64,000 nt of DNA from Actinomycetospora cinnamomea (GCF_003096675.1 NZ_QEKW01000001.1:930001-994000); one strand, 5' to 3'. Shown: positions 39,825-51,661, counted from the first letter of the stretch. Translations and numbers: made by a program. Notes: a model not told the origin generated them from the letters alone.

Positions 39825-40631
39825 TCAGCCGTCGAGGAACGTCGTCACGACGTCGAGCACGAGCGCCGTGCGGGCGAGGCCGAAGAAGTGCGTCGTCCCC
39901 GGCAGCACCGCGAGCTGCGACGTCGGGACGCCGGCGAAGTCGCCGTTGACGTCGCCGCCGCGCAGGCGCAGGAAGCGCACCGCGTGCTCCAGGCGCACCG
40001 CGTCGCAGTCGCCGACCGTGATCAGGGTCGGCGCCGCGATGCCCTCGATGTCCGCGTCGCTCCAGCCCGGACCGTCGTCGAACGCGCCGAGCTTGTCCAG
40101 CAGCCCCTGCAGACCCTCGGGGTGCGGCGACTTCGCGCGGTAGGAGTCCGCCATCGGCGTCCCCTCGATCATGTCGACGGTCATGGCCGCCACGGCCTCG
40201 GCGTTCTCCGGACGCATGCCCTCGGGGTGGAACGACACCGACGACACCACGAGCTTGCGCACCAGCTCGGGGTGCGTGATCGCCAGGTGCAGCGCGACCG
40301 CGCCGCCGATGCTGAAGCCGAACACGTCGACCTGCTCCAGGCCGAGGTGGCGCAGCAGCCCGACGACGTCGTCGGCGAGGGCCGCACTGCTCAACGGGCG
40401 GTCGAGGTCGTTGGTGCGGCCGTGCCCCTGGAAGTCGGCGGCGACGACCCGCCGCCCCGCCGACAGGCCGGGCAGCAGGGCCCCGAACTGCAGGTCGATG
40501 TCGAACAGGCCGCCGTGCAGGAGCAGCAGCGGGGTGCCCTCCGCGTCGTCGGCGCCGTGGACCTCGTAGTACATCCGCAGGTCGCCGACGGGGGCGTAGC
40601 CGGTGCGGCGGGCGATCGTCTCGGTGCTCAT
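39825..40631 (-). CDS. Alpha/beta hydrolase
   Basis: 268 residues. Oxyanion motif LLLLHGGLFDIDLQFG near 40, nucleophile elbow GFSIGGAVAL near 107, an Asp in LITVGDCDAVRLEH, and the catalytic His in LPGTTHFFGLA. Complete triad, so probably an active esterase or related hydrolase. ATG 40631 with GGAG upstream. Divergent from the CoxL-like gene and shares its 132-bp control region. Confidence 0.85.
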   Translation of the reverse strand: MSTETIARRTGYAPVGDLRMYYEVHGADDAEGTPLLLLHGGLFDIDLQFGALLPGLSAGRRVVAADFQGHGRTNDLDRPLSSAALADDVVGLLRHLGLEQVDVFGFSIGGAVALHLAITHPELVRKLVVSSVSFHPEGMRPENAEAVAAMTVDMIEGTPMADSYRAKSPHPEGLQGLLDKLGAFDDGPGWSDADIEGIAAPTLITVGDCDAVRLEHAVRFLRLRGGDVNGDFAGVPTSQLAVLPGTTHFFGLARTALVLDVVTTFLDG

Positions 40632-40730
40632 GGCGGGGCTCCGTCCGGGGCTCGGGTGGCTCTGCCCGGGCGTCGAACGGCCGTGGCGGTCTTCGACACG
40701 ACCTCGCAGAGAATTCTCGGGCGGCTTGCA

Positions 40731-40746
40731 TTCGAGCGCGCTCGAA
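40731..40746. promoter_or_regulatory. Perfect 16-bp palindrome upstream of the CoxL-like gene
   Basis: TTCGAGCGCGCTCGAA is its own reverse complement over all 16 bases. It lies 18 nt before the GTG start at 40764, next to a TTGCAT/TAGCGT pair that could be a promoter with a 19-bp spacer. Likely a repressor-binding site controlling the CoxL-like gene and perhaps the divergent hydrolase. Confidence 0.6.
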
Positions 40747-40763
40747 GTCCTAGCGTCACCGAC

Positions 40764-43136
40764 GTGCCTGGCTCGATCATGGGAACGGCCGTGCGCCGTG
40801 TGGAGGACCCCGAGATCCTCCGCGGTCGCGGGACCTACGTCGACGACCTCGTCCCGGACGGGGCGCTGCACTGCGTCTTCGTCCGCTCGCCGCTGGCGCA
40901 CGCGCGCCTGGGCACCGTGGACACCGCCCCGGCGCGCGCGGCGCCCGGCGTCGTCGCGGTGCTCTCCGGCGAGGATGTCGCCGACGTGGGAGACCACCGC
41001 CCCTTCATGGTGCTCAACGACGCCTGCGCGCGTCCGCTGCTGGCGCGCGGCAAGGTGCGCTTCGTCGGCGACATGGTCGCCGCCGTCGTGGCCACCACCC
41101 GCGTCGCGGCCGTCGACGCCGCGGAGCTCGTCGAGGTCGACTACGACCCGCTCGACCCCGTGGTCGACCCCGAGGCCGCGCTCGCCGACGGGGCACCGCT
41201 GCAGTTCGAGGAGCTGGGGACGAACCTCGCGGCCGGGTTCCGCGACCCCGACGACGTCGCCCCGTTGGCGGACGCCGACGTCGTCGTGCGCGCGCGGATC
41301 GTCAACCAGCGCCTCGCCGTGGCGCCGATGGAGGGGAACTCGGTCACCGCCGCGCCGGGCGACGGCATCCACGACATCACCGTCCACGTCTCCACGCAGA
41401 TGCCGCACGGGCTGCGCGACCAGGTCGCGCGGCAGTGGGGGTGGGAGCCCGAGCGGGTGCGTGTGATCGCCCCGCACGTCGGCGGCGGCTTCGGCGGGAA
41501 GGCCGGGCTGGCGCCGGAGCACGCGGTGGTCATCGAGGCCGCCCGGCGCCTGGGGCGTCCGGTGACGTGGACCGAGACGCGCTCGGAGAACCTCACGGCG
41601 ATGCCGCACGGGCGCGGCCAGGTGCAGTACGGCGAGCTCGGGCTTCGCCGCGACGGCACGATCGTCGGCCTGCGGGCGCGGGTGGTCGGCGACGCCGGGG
41701 CCTACGCGGGGTTCGGCGGCGCGCTGACCCTCGGCCCGACCCGGAGCATGGCGCAGGGCGTGTACCGCATCCCGACCGTCGCCTACGACGGCGCCGCCGC
41801 GCTGACCACGACGACGCCGATGGGCGCGTTCCGCGGCGCCGGGCGCCCGGAGGCCGCGGCGATGCTCGAAAGGCTGGTCGACATGGCCGCGGCGGAGCTC
41901 GGCACCGACCCCGCGGCGCTGCGCCGGCAGAACTTCCTGCAGCCCGAGGAGTTCCCGCTGACCACGCGCACGGGGGCGTCGTACGACTCCGGCGACTACG
42001 GCAGGGCGCTGGACGAGGCCCTCGAGATCGCCGGGTACGAGGAGCTGCGCCGGGAGCAGGCCGCGCGTCGCGAGCGCGGCGACCGGGTGGCGCTGGGCAT
42101 CGGGCTCGCGGTGTACGTGGAGGTCACGGCGGGTGGCGGTGGGCAGGAGTACGGCGCGGTGCGCCTCGATGCCGACGGCGGCGCGACGGTGTCGGTCGGC
42201 ACCTCGGCGCACGGCCAGGGGCACGCGACCTCGTTCGCAATGATCGTCGCCGACCGCCTGGGCATCGCGATGGAGCAGGTGCGGTTCGTGCAGTCCGACA
42301 CCGCGGCCGTCCCGCGTGGCGGCGGCACCGGCGGCTCGCGCTCGCTGCAGCTCGCGGGCTCGAGCGTGCTCGTCGCCGCGGACACGGTGCTGGCGCGGGC
42401 GCGCGAGGTGGTGGCGACCGCCCTGGAGGCCGACCCCGACGACGTCACCGCCGTCGACGGCGGGCTGGGCGTCGCCGGCGTCCCGGACCGGGCGTTGACG
42501 TGGCACGAGGTCGCCGCGGCCGCCGACGCGCAGGGCGTGTCGCTGGCCGCGGCCCGCGACGAGTCCCAGCCCGGCGCCACCTACCCCTTCGGCGCGCACG
42601 TGTCGGTGGTGGAGGTCGACCTCGACACCGGCCGGGTCACGCCGCTGCGCCATGTCGCGGTGGACGACTGCGGCACCGTGCTCAACCCGGTCCTCGTCGC
42701 GGGCCAGCAGCACGGCGGGCTCGCGCAGGGCATCTCGCAGGCGTTGTGGGAGGGCTTCGGCTACGACACGGACGGCAACCCCACGTCGGCCTCGTTCGCC
42801 GCGTACCTCCTCCCCACCGCGGCCGAGCTGCCGAGCTACGAGGCGGCGAGCACCGAGACCCCGACGCCCCACAACCCGCTCGGCGCGAAGGGGATCGGCG
42901 AGGCCGCGACGATCGGCTCGACGCCCGCGGTGCAGAACGCCGTCGTCGACGCGCTCGCGCCGCTGGGCGTGCGCCACCTCGACATGCCGCTCACGCCCGA
43001 ACGGGTGTGGCGGGCGATCCGCGACGCCGAGGCCGGGACGCTCGCCGACCCGTGGACCGAGCCGCCCGCGTTCTTCGCCACGCTGCCGGTCCGCGGCGCC
43101 ACCGCCGACCCGGAGGCGGCGTCGGTCGACGTGTGA
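40764..43136 (+). CDS. Xanthine dehydrogenase/CoxL-like molybdopterin-binding large subunit (orphan)
   Basis: 790 residues of the xanthine oxidase superfamily large subunit. Start MGTAVRRVEDPEILRGRGTY, Mo-pterin motifs VGGGFGGKAGLAPEHAV and GTSAHGQGHATSF, active loop MGAFRGAGRPEA (form II CoxL-like rather than the CO-specific AYxCSFR), and the catalytic Glu in GAKGIGEAATIGS. Such enzymes need a FAD subunit and a 2Fe-2S subunit, but neither gene is present on either side. They may be encoded elsewhere. GTG 40764; ATG 40779 is an alternative. Substrate unknown, probably a heterocycle or aldehyde rather than CO. Confidence 0.85.
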   Translation: MPGSIMGTAVRRVEDPEILRGRGTYVDDLVPDGALHCVFVRSPLAHARLGTVDTAPARAAPGVVAVLSGEDVADVGDHRPFMVLNDACARPLLARGKVRFVGDMVAAVVATTRVAAVDAAELVEVDYDPLDPVVDPEAALADGAPLQFEELGTNLAAGFRDPDDVAPLADADVVVRARIVNQRLAVAPMEGNSVTAAPGDGIHDITVHVSTQMPHGLRDQVARQWGWEPERVRVIAPHVGGGFGGKAGLAPEHAVVIEAARRLGRPVTWTETRSENLTAMPHGRGQVQYGELGLRRDGTIVGLRARVVGDAGAYAGFGGALTLGPTRSMAQGVYRIPTVAYDGAAALTTTTPMGAFRGAGRPEAAAMLERLVDMAAAELGTDPAALRRQNFLQPEEFPLTTRTGASYDSGDYGRALDEALEIAGYEELRREQAARRERGDRVALGIGLAVYVEVTAGGGGQEYGAVRLDADGGATVSVGTSAHGQGHATSFAMIVADRLGIAMEQVRFVQSDTAAVPRGGGTGGSRSLQLAGSSVLVAADTVLARAREVVATALEADPDDVTAVDGGLGVAGVPDRALTWHEVAAAADAQGVSLAAARDESQPGATYPFGAHVSVVEVDLDTGRVTPLRHVAVDDCGTVLNPVLVAGQQHGGLAQGISQALWEGFGYDTDGNPTSASFAAYLLPTAAELPSYEAASTETPTPHNPLGAKGIGEAATIGSTPAVQNAVVDALAPLGVRHLDMPLTPERVWRAIRDAEAGTLADPWTEPPAFFATLPVRGATADPEAASVDV

Positions 43137-43137
43137 G

Positions 43138-43162
43138 GGCCCCGCTCCGGGGTGGTGGGGCC
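43138..43162. terminator. Likely bidirectional hairpin between convergent genes
   Basis: GGCCCC (43138-43143) pairs with GGGGCC (43157-43162) immediately after the CoxL-like stop and before the stop of the convergent small gene. Confidence 0.4.
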
Positions 43163-43164
43163 GA

Positions 43165-43422
43165 TCAGTCGTGGGCGCGCGGCGCCGGCGCCACGGCGCG
43201 AGGGGTGCAGACGCCGCAGAGACGCCGCTGGGCGTCGGGCTCCGCGCCGGCGGCCCACGCGCGCACGACGTCGAGCGCGTGCGACCGGCGGTCGTCCGGC
43301 ACCTCCTGCGGCGGGTGGTGGTGCAGGGAGCCGTCGGCGATCGCCCGGCGCAGACGCGCGACGCCGTCGCGGACGCGGGCGGTGTCGGGGCGGTCGGACG
43401 CGAGGTCGGGAGAGACGGTCAT
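43165..43422 (-). CDS. Small hypothetical protein (85 aa)
   Basis: Starts MTVSPDLASDRPDTARVRDG and contains DGVARLRRAIADGSLHHHPP and a C-terminal RRLCGVCTPRAVAPAPRAHD. The CGVC pair could bind metal. No recognised domain. ATG 43422 has only GGGA upstream; codon use fits coding. Confidence 0.5.
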   Translation of the reverse strand: MTVSPDLASDRPDTARVRDGVARLRRAIADGSLHHHPPQEVPDDRRSHALDVVRAWAAGAEPDAQRRLCGVCTPRAVAPAPRAHD

Positions 43423-43590
43423 GGTCCCGACAACGTCAGGACACGCCCGGGACTCGATCCCCCACATGGTGCGGACCCGCTCGTCTCGTCCGTCCGGGCG
43501 CGCCTGTCACACAGGGTCTCGCCCCCGGGGCCGCGGAGCGTCATCATCAGAGGTGTGCGCCGTCAGGTGCCGGTGTGACGGGAGGTGCGG

Positions 43591-43986
43591 ATGCACGCGG
43601 AGCTGCTGGCCCAGCGCGTGGTCGACCTGATCGAGGGCGCGTCCTTCCCGTACCTCGACCCGGGAGCGGTCGTGGGCGTCATCGCCCTGGTCCTCGCCGG
43701 CGCCGGGCTGGTGATCGTGCGTGACTACGCCCTCGGCGGCGGCGACGTCCTCCCGCTCCTCGTCGCCGAGCCGTTCCCGCGCGTCGAGGCGTCGATCGGC
43801 GTCGTCCCCGCGCTCGAGGGCGTGACCGAGCCGGTGCTGCGGCAGCTGGCCCGCCACGCCCAGCACCCCGCCGTCGACTCCCTCGTCGTCGTGGGGTCCG
43901 GGGCCCTCGCCACGCCGCTCCCCCGTCGCGTCGGCGGGGTGCCCCTGCGGCTGGCCGTGGCCGGAGCGCGGGCCACGGCCACCTGA
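43591..43986 (+). CDS. Hypothetical protein with one membrane segment (131 aa)
   Basis: A hydrophobic stretch VVGVIALVLAGAGLVIV lies near residues 29-45, after an N-terminal amphipathic part. The rest, with FPRVEASIGVVPALEGV and repeated Val-rich strands, looks soluble. No family recognised. ATG 43591 sits 5 nt behind GGAGGT. Confidence 0.65.
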   Translation: MHAELLAQRVVDLIEGASFPYLDPGAVVGVIALVLAGAGLVIVRDYALGGGDVLPLLVAEPFPRVEASIGVVPALEGVTEPVLRQLARHAQHPAVDSLVVVGSGALATPLPRRVGGVPLRLAVAGARATAT

Positions 43987-43992
43987 GGCCGC

Positions 43993-44826
43993 TCAGTCGC
44001 CCAAGAGCTCCATCGCCCCGTTGAGCGTCGGGAGCAGCAGCGAGCGCGGGGCGAGCCGGCCGCCGAGAGCGCTGAGCTGGTTGACCAGGCCAGGGGTGAC
44101 GCTGCGGTGCCCGGCGGCCATCGCCGCCACCCCCGCCTCGGCGACGTCGGCGGCCTCCCCCACGACGAGGTCAGGGGCCCGGTCGAAGGCGTCGGTGCCG
44201 GCTGCGTCGGCGAACCCGGTGCGCGTGAGCCCGGGGCTCAGCGTGGTGAGGGTGATGCCGGTGCCCGAGAGCTCGGCGTGCACGGCCTCGGAGAACGACT
44301 GCACGAAGGCCTTGCTCGCCGCGTAGCTCGCCGCGCCGGGCAGCGGCTGGAACGCCGTGATCGACGAGACGTTGAGGATCGCCGCGGCGTGCCCGCCGCG
44401 CTGCACCCGCCGGGTGAACGCTGCCACGGCCGCGAGGGTCAGGTCGTGCAGCGCCAGGACGTTGAGCCGCACGAGGTCGTCGAGGGCCTCGCGCTGGGCG
44501 TCGTCGGCGACGAGGTCGGCGACGCGACCCGTCCTCCCGAAGCCCGCGGCGTTGACCAGCCCGACGACGCGCTCGTCACGCCGGACGATGTCGCGGACCG
44601 CGGCGAGGCCGCCGTCGGTGCCGAGGTCGGCGACGTGCACCTCCGCCGCGAGCCCGGACAGTCCGCGCAGCTCCCCGGCGAGGTCCGCGAGCGCGTCGGC
44701 CCGGCGGGCGACGAGCAGCACGGGATGGCCACGCGTCGCCAGGACCCGGGCGATCGCGGCGCCGATCCCCGACGAGGCACCGGTGACGAGGACGTGGCTG
44801 TCGGGGCCCGGCGGCGGCAGCGGCAT
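43993..44826 (-). CDS. Short-chain dehydrogenase/reductase
   Basis: 277 residues. Cofactor motif TGASSGIGAAIARVLATRG starts near residue 13; NAAGFGRTG follows; the catalytic Ser is in LNVSSITAFQ and the YxxxK pair in SYAASKAFVQSF. Classical SDR of the DltE/YqjQ-like group; substrate unknown. ATG 44826 chosen because the Rossmann fold then starts at the normal distance; an upstream GTG 44859 is in frame. Confidence 0.85.
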   Translation of the reverse strand: MPLPPPGPDSHVLVTGASSGIGAAIARVLATRGHPVLLVARRADALADLAGELRGLSGLAAEVHVADLGTDGGLAAVRDIVRRDERVVGLVNAAGFGRTGRVADLVADDAQREALDDLVRLNVLALHDLTLAAVAAFTRRVQRGGHAAAILNVSSITAFQPLPGAASYAASKAFVQSFSEAVHAELSGTGITLTTLSPGLTRTGFADAAGTDAFDRAPDLVVGEAADVAEAGVAAMAAGHRSVTPGLVNQLSALGGRLAPRSLLLPTLNGAMELLGD

Positions 44827-44877
44827 GGCGGGCCAGTACCCCACCGGGCCCTCCGGCACCCGCCCCCGACCCGCTGA

Positions 44878-45666
44878 TCAGGGCCGGCGGCGCAGGAGCG
44901 CGAGCTCGGCGAGGTCGCGGCGGGTGAGGACGAAGTCGGTGATGTCGAGGTTCTCGCGCAACCGCTCCGCGCTCGACGCCTTCGGGAAGACGATGAACCC
45001 GTGCTGCAGGTGCCAGCGCAGCACCACCTGCGCCGGCGTGCGGGCGTGCCGGTCCGCGACCCGCCGCACGATGCGGTCGCGTGTCAGCGTCCCCTCCCGC
45101 AGGGGCGCCCAGGCCTCCGTCGCGATGCCCCGGCGTCGGTGGTACCGGCGCAGCGGTCCCTGCGGGCTGCGGGGGTTGAGCCGGACCTGGTTGACCGACG
45201 GCACGACACCGGTCGCCTCGACGAGGCGGTCGATGCGGCGCGGGTCGAAGTTGGACAACCCGATCGAGCGCGCCCGGCCGTCGGCGCGCAGCGCGGTGAA
45301 CGCCCGCCAGGTGTCGACGTCGTCGCCGTCGCCGGGCCGGTGGATGAGGTAGAGATCGACGTAGGACGTGCCGAGACGCTCCAGGCTCCGCTCGAGCGCG
45401 GCGATCGCTCCGTCGTGGGTGTGCCCGGGGTCGTCGAGCTTGGTGGTGATCCAGACGTCCTCGCGCGCGACACCGGCGTCGCGCAGCCCTTGCCCGACGC
45501 CGGCCTCGTTGCCGTACGCCTGTGCCGTGTCAACGTGCCGGTAGCCGAGCTCGAGCGCCGTGCGCACCAGTCCCGCGGTGTCGTCGGGCGGGACCTGGTA
45601 GACCCCGAGCCCGAACTGCGGGATCGCCGTGCCGTCGTTCAACGTGACCTGCGGGACCGTGACCAT
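44878..45666 (-). CDS. Aldo/keto reductase
   Basis: 262 residues, a TIM-barrel NADPH-dependent reductase. Tetrad visible: Asp and Tyr in DTAQAYGNE, Lys in TTKLDDPG, His in LIHRPGDG. NADPH-binding GLSNFDPRR and FPKASSAERLRENL follow. Of the 2,5-diketo-gluconate reductase-like group that reduces aldehydes and alpha-dicarbonyls. ATG 45666. Divergent from the DUF1275 gene. Confidence 0.9.
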   Translation of the reverse strand: MVTVPQVTLNDGTAIPQFGLGVYQVPPDDTAGLVRTALELGYRHVDTAQAYGNEAGVGQGLRDAGVAREDVWITTKLDDPGHTHDGAIAALERSLERLGTSYVDLYLIHRPGDGDDVDTWRAFTALRADGRARSIGLSNFDPRRIDRLVEATGVVPSVNQVRLNPRSPQGPLRRYHRRRGIATEAWAPLREGTLTRDRIVRRVADRHARTPAQVVLRWHLQHGFIVFPKASSAERLRENLDITDFVLTRRDLAELALLRRRP

Positions 45667-45746
45667 CCCCCGAGTTCCTACCCGCCGCGCGCGACGCCGT
45701 GCGGAGAGGGTGGCCGGGAGGCCCCTCTGGCCGGTGTACTCGGCAC

Positions 45747-46481
45747 GTGACCACCCAGGACGGGCCGACCGAACGGCGGGGGCTGCGCCGCGCCCTGGTC
45801 GACGACCGCGACGGGCCGCTCCCCGCGATGCTCCTGGCGTTCACGGTGCTGGCCGGCGTCGTCGACGCGACGAGCATCCTCGCGCTCGACCACGTCTTCG
45901 TCGCCGCGATCACCGGCAACATCGTCTTCCTGGGGCTCGGGGTCGCGGGGACGGGCTTCTCGGTGGTGTCGCCGGCCGTCGCGGTCGGGGGGTTCATGGT
46001 GGGTGCCGTGGTCGGCGCCCGCGTCTGCCGGCGGCCCGGGGGACACCACCGCGGACGGGCGGTGCGCGACACCGCGATCGGGAAGACGGTCCTCGCGGTG
46101 CCCGTGACCGTCGCCGTGATCGCCGTCGAACCCCTCACCGCGGACGTCCGCCTCGCCGTCACGGCCCTGCTGGCCGCCTCGATGGGCCTGCAGCTGGCGC
46201 TGATCCGCTACCTCAAGGTGCCCGACATGGTCACGACCGTGCTGACGCTGACCGCGGTCGGCGTGCTCACCGAACGGGGCAGCGGCCGGCACGACCCGCT
46301 GGTGCTGCGGCGGGCGCTGGCGCTGTCGGCGTTCGTCGTCGGCGTCGTCGCGGGCGGCCTCCTCGCGCACCACGTCTCGCCGGGCGCCGCGCTGGCGCTC
46401 GGCCTCGCGATCATCCTGGCCGTCGGCGCCGGCAGCCAGGCGGTGGCGCACGTCGACGCGCCCTGGGCGACGCCCCGCTGA
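45747..46481 (+). CDS. DUF1275 (YoaK-like) membrane protein
   Basis: 244 residues. The family start is seen in FTVLAGVVDATSILALDHVF and ITGNIVFLGLGVAG; six membrane segments are spread over residues 28-235. YoaK-type proteins have no proven role. GTG 45747 is the in-frame start before the first helix; 80 bp separate it from the aldo/keto reductase on the other strand. Confidence 0.82.
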   Translation: MTTQDGPTERRGLRRALVDDRDGPLPAMLLAFTVLAGVVDATSILALDHVFVAAITGNIVFLGLGVAGTGFSVVSPAVAVGGFMVGAVVGARVCRRPGGHHRGRAVRDTAIGKTVLAVPVTVAVIAVEPLTADVRLAVTALLAASMGLQLALIRYLKVPDMVTTVLTLTAVGVLTERGSGRHDPLVLRRALALSAFVVGVVAGGLLAHHVSPGAALALGLAIILAVGAGSQAVAHVDAPWATPR

Positions 46482-46622
46482 GGCTCGAACACCGGATCGG
46501 ACCAGTCGCCGACGCGAGATCGTTACACGGAGCGAGCCACCGGGCGGACAGATCCCTTGTCCCCCTGCACCTCCCGCGCCCATGCTGACGCAGAGTCACC
46601 ATCACACCGGCAGGAGGCCGTC

Positions 46623-47219
46623 GTGCAGAAAGCCGCCGTCTTCCTGGGCTTCGTGCCCTGGATCGTGTTCTCCGTGGTCGCGGGACCGAGCACCTGGGAG
46701 TGGGCGGCGCTCGCGGCGCTGATCTGCTCGTTGGTCCTCGCGGTGCCCGACTGGCGGCGGAGCCGGTCGATCAGCCTCCTCGACGCCGCCGCTCTCGTGT
46801 TCTTCGCCGTCATGCTGGTGCTCGCGCTCGTGCTCGACCGCGCGGCGCTGCAGCCGATCGAGGACCGCGCCCAGCTGCTGTCGAGCGTCGTGATCGCGCT
46901 CGTCGCGTTCGGCTCGCTCGCGGCGGGCCGGCCGTTCACCGAGTTCTACGCGAAGCGGGAGGCCCCACCGGAGGTCTGGGACACCCCGACCTTCAAGAGG
47001 GTCAACCGCGTGCTCACCGCACTCTGGGGCGGCGTCTTCGTCATCAACGCCCTCTGCGACCTCGCGGTGGCCGGCGGCGCCAGCCCCGACCTCTTCAACT
47101 GGGTCGTGCCGATCGTCGTCATCGTCGTCGCCGTGAAGGTCACCGCCTGGTACCCGGAGCACGTCCGCAGCCGCGTGCGGGGTCACGGCTCCCACGAGGC
47201 CCCGGCCCAGCCGGCCTGA
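46623..47219 (+). CDS. Integral membrane protein, unknown function
   Basis: 198 residues with about five membrane segments: AAVFLGFVPWIVFSVVAG, WAALAALICSLVLAV, AAALVFFAVMLVLALVL, LLSSVVIALVAFGSLAA, and near the C-terminus VVPIVVIVVAVKV. The middle PFTEFYAKREAPPEVWDTP is a recognisable hydrophilic loop in a family of bacterial intracellular-septation-size proteins, but I cannot name it. GTG 46623 follows GGAGG. A 42-residue gene begins 10 bp later. Confidence 0.72.
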   Translation: MQKAAVFLGFVPWIVFSVVAGPSTWEWAALAALICSLVLAVPDWRRSRSISLLDAAALVFFAVMLVLALVLDRAALQPIEDRAQLLSSVVIALVAFGSLAAGRPFTEFYAKREAPPEVWDTPTFKRVNRVLTALWGGVFVINALCDLAVAGGASPDLFNWVVPIVVIVVAVKVTAWYPEHVRSRVRGHGSHEAPAQPA

Positions 47220-47229
47220 GGAGGACGCG

Positions 47230-47358
47230 ATGACGACCACCCCGCGCCCCGGTCCTCCGCCGCCCGTCGACGCCGGCCACGACCCGCACCTGTCCGGCGT
47301 GTTCGAGCCGGTGATCCACGACGGACAGCACGGGGCGTGGCTGCCGACCGAGGAGTGA
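47230..47358 (+). CDS. Small protein (42 aa), possible carotenoid-oxygenase N-terminal remnant
   Basis: Starts MTTTPRPGPPPPVDAGHDPH and ends HDGQHGAWLPTEE. The ribosome-binding site GAGGAGGA is strong and the gene lies 10 bp after the membrane-protein gene. The stretch DPHLSGVFEPV resembles the N-terminal NPYL.G.F.PV of carotenoid cleavage oxygenases, but the frame then stops and a terminator hairpin follows, so it is either an independent small protein or a leftover of a deleted oxygenase. Confidence 0.5.
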   Translation: MTTTPRPGPPPPVDAGHDPHLSGVFEPVIHDGQHGAWLPTEE

Positions 47359-47363
47359 GCGAA

Positions 47364-47400
47364 GGACACCCCGGCTGCCACGTGCGCAGCCGGGGCGTCC
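47364..47400. terminator. Strong bidirectional terminator hairpin
   Basis: Fourteen-base arms (GGACaCCCCGGCTG and CAGCCGGGGcGTCC, one mismatch) around a 9-nt loop, placed between the stop of the 42-residue gene and the katG stop. Confidence 0.7.
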
Positions 47401-47420
47401 CTCGCTCGAAACGAGCTCGA

Positions 47421-49673
<2,253 letters not shown>

Positions 49674-49882
49674 TCAATGCGGTGGGGCACGGCCGGGGCC
49701 GGGCGGTGACGCGGACCGCAGTGTGCACCCCTTTTCTGGAAGGGATCAAGTTTCGGGGCCGGGGCGTGCAGCATCTGCCGGGCCCTCGGGTTGCCGCACC
49801 CCCCGCACGCTCCTACCGTCGACGCGTCGGTTGACCACCTCAGCCCTCACACCGTCACCGGCACCCTGGGGGCTCCGTCGCG

Positions 49883-51661
49883 ATGTCGACCACCTCTGAC
49901 AGGCCTGCGCCCGCCACGCCCGCGGCGATCACGACGCCGCCGCACCCTCCCCGCCGGACGCTGCGGGGCTCGCTCGTCGGGCGGATGCTGCGGACGACGG
50001 ACCCCAAGGACATCGCGATCCTCTACATGGTCACGTCGTTCGGGTTCTTCCTGATCGGCGGGCTGATGGCGCTGCTCATGCGCGCGGAGCTCGGGCAGCC
50101 CGGGCTGCAGATCCTGTCGGTGGACCAGTACAACCAGCTGTTCACCATGCACGGCACGATCATGCTGCTGCTCTACGCGACCCCGATGGTCTTCGCTTTC
50201 GGCAACTACATCCTGCCGCTGCAGATCGGTGCCCCCGACGTCGCGTTCCCGCGGCTGAACGCCTTCTCGTACTGGCTGTTCCTCTTCGGCGGCACCATCG
50301 TCGTCTCCGGGTTCTTCACCCCGGACGGCGCCGCCTCGGCGGGGTGGTTCGCCTACACACCCCTCTCGACCGAGATGTACACCCCCGGGATCGGGATGAA
50401 CCTCTGGATCGTCGGCCTGGCGGTGTCCGGCCTGGGCACGATCCTCGGCGCGGTCAACTTCACGACGACGATCGTCTGCCTGCGTGCCCCGGGCATGACG
50501 ATGTTCCGGATGCCGATCTTCACCTGGAACATCCTCATCACGATGATCCTGGTGCTCCTGGCGTTCCCGATCCTCACCGCCGCCCTGTTCGGCCTCGCCG
50601 CCGACCGCGTGCTGGGCGCGCAGATCTACGCCCCCGAGGCGGGCGGCGCGGTCCTCTGGCAGCACCTGTTCTGGTTCTTCGGGCACCCCGAGGTCTACAT
50701 CGTCGCGTTGCCCTTCTTCGGCATCGTCAGCGAGATCCTCCCGGTGTTCAGCCGCAAGCCGATCTTCGGCTACAAGACCCTGGTGTTCGCGACGATCGCG
50801 ATCGGGGCGCTGTCGGTGGCGGTGTGGGCGCACCACATGTACGCGACCGGGGCGATCCTGATGTCGTTCTTCGCGTTCACCACGTTCCTCATCGCGGTGC
50901 CGACCGGCATCAAGTTCGTCAACTGGATCGGCACGATGTGGCGCGGGCAGATCACCCTCGAGAGCCCGATGCTGTTCTCGATCGGCTTCCTGCTGACGTT
51001 CGTGCTGGGCGGGGTGACGGGCGTCATCCTCGGTGCCCCGGCGCTCGACTGGCACCTCTCGGACACCTACTTCGTGGTCGCGCACTTCCACTACGTGCTG
51101 TTCGGCACGATCGTGTTCGCGACCTATGCCGGCATCTACTTCTGGTTCCCCAAGATGACCGGCCGGATGATGGACGAGCGGCTCGGCAAGCTCCACTTCT
51201 GGGCGACGTTCATCGGTTTCCACCTGACGTTCATGGTGCAGCACTGGCTGGGCAACGAGGGCATGCCGCGCCGTTACGCCGAGTACGCCGCGACCGACGG
51301 GTTCACCACGCTGAACACGATCTCCACGATCGGTGCGTTCCTCCTCGGCGCGTCCACGCTGCCGTTCCTGTGGAACGTGTTCCACAGCTACCGCTACGGG
51401 CGCCCGGTCGACGTCGACGACCCGTGGGGCTTCGGCAACTCCCTGGAGTGGGCGACCTCGTGCCCGCCGCCGCGGCACAACTTCACCGAGCTGCCGCGCA
51501 TCCGCTCCGAGCGGCCGGCGTTCGAGCTGCACTACCCGCACGTGGGCGAGCGGATGCGCATGGAGCAGCACGTGGGGTCGCACGCGCCGAGCGTCGGGGA
51601 GGCCGCCGCCGGGCGGACCGGCCAGGAGGGCATCCCGGGCTCGGACCCCCGCAACCGCTGA
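49883..51661 (+). CDS. ctaD: Cytochrome c oxidase subunit I (aa3 type)
   Basis: 592 residues with twelve membrane helices. Heme a His in [14 protein letters not shown]; CuB His-Tyr pair in [16 protein letters not shown]; CuB HH in WAHHMYATG; heme a3 and a ligands in [11 protein letters not shown]-channel residues in the same helix are intact. It is an orphan: no ctaC, ctaE or ctaF gene is near, so it must assemble with subunits encoded elsewhere, as extra ctaD copies do in other actinobacteria. The C-terminal 40 residues are hydrophilic. ATG 49883. Confidence 0.94.
   Translation: MSTTSDRPAPATPAAITTPPHPPRRTLRGSLVGRMLRTTDPKDIAILYMVTSFGFFLIGGLMALLMRAELGQPGLQILSVDQYNQLFTMHGTIMLLLYATPMVFAFGNYILPLQIGAPDVAFPRLNAFSYWLFLFGGTIVVSGFFTPDGAASAGWFAYTPLSTEMYTPGIGMNLWIVGLAVSGLGTILGAVNFTTTIVCLRAPGMTMFRMPIFTWNILITMILVLLAFPILTAALFGLAADRVLGAQIYAPEAGGAVLWQHLFWFFGHPEVYIVALPFFGIVSEILPVFSRKPIFGYKTLVFATIAIGALSVAVWAHHMYATGAILMSFFAFTTFLIAVPTGIKFVNWIGTMWRGQITLESPMLFSIGFLLTFVLGGVTGVILGAPALDWHLSDTYFVVAHFHYVLFGTIVFATYAGIYFWFPKMTGRMMDERLGKLHFWATFIGFHLTFMVQHWLGNEGMPRRYAEYAATDGFTTLNTISTIGAFLLGASTLPFLWNVFHSYRYGRPVDVDDPWGFGNSLEWATSCPPPRHNFTELPRIRSERPAFELHYPHVGERMRMEQHVGSHAPSVGEAAAGRTGQEGIPGSDPRNR

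Noticed and set aside
40764-43136. CO dehydrogenase (form I)
   Set aside because: The active-site loop reads AFRGAGR, not the CO-specific AYxCSFR, and the other two subunits are missing.
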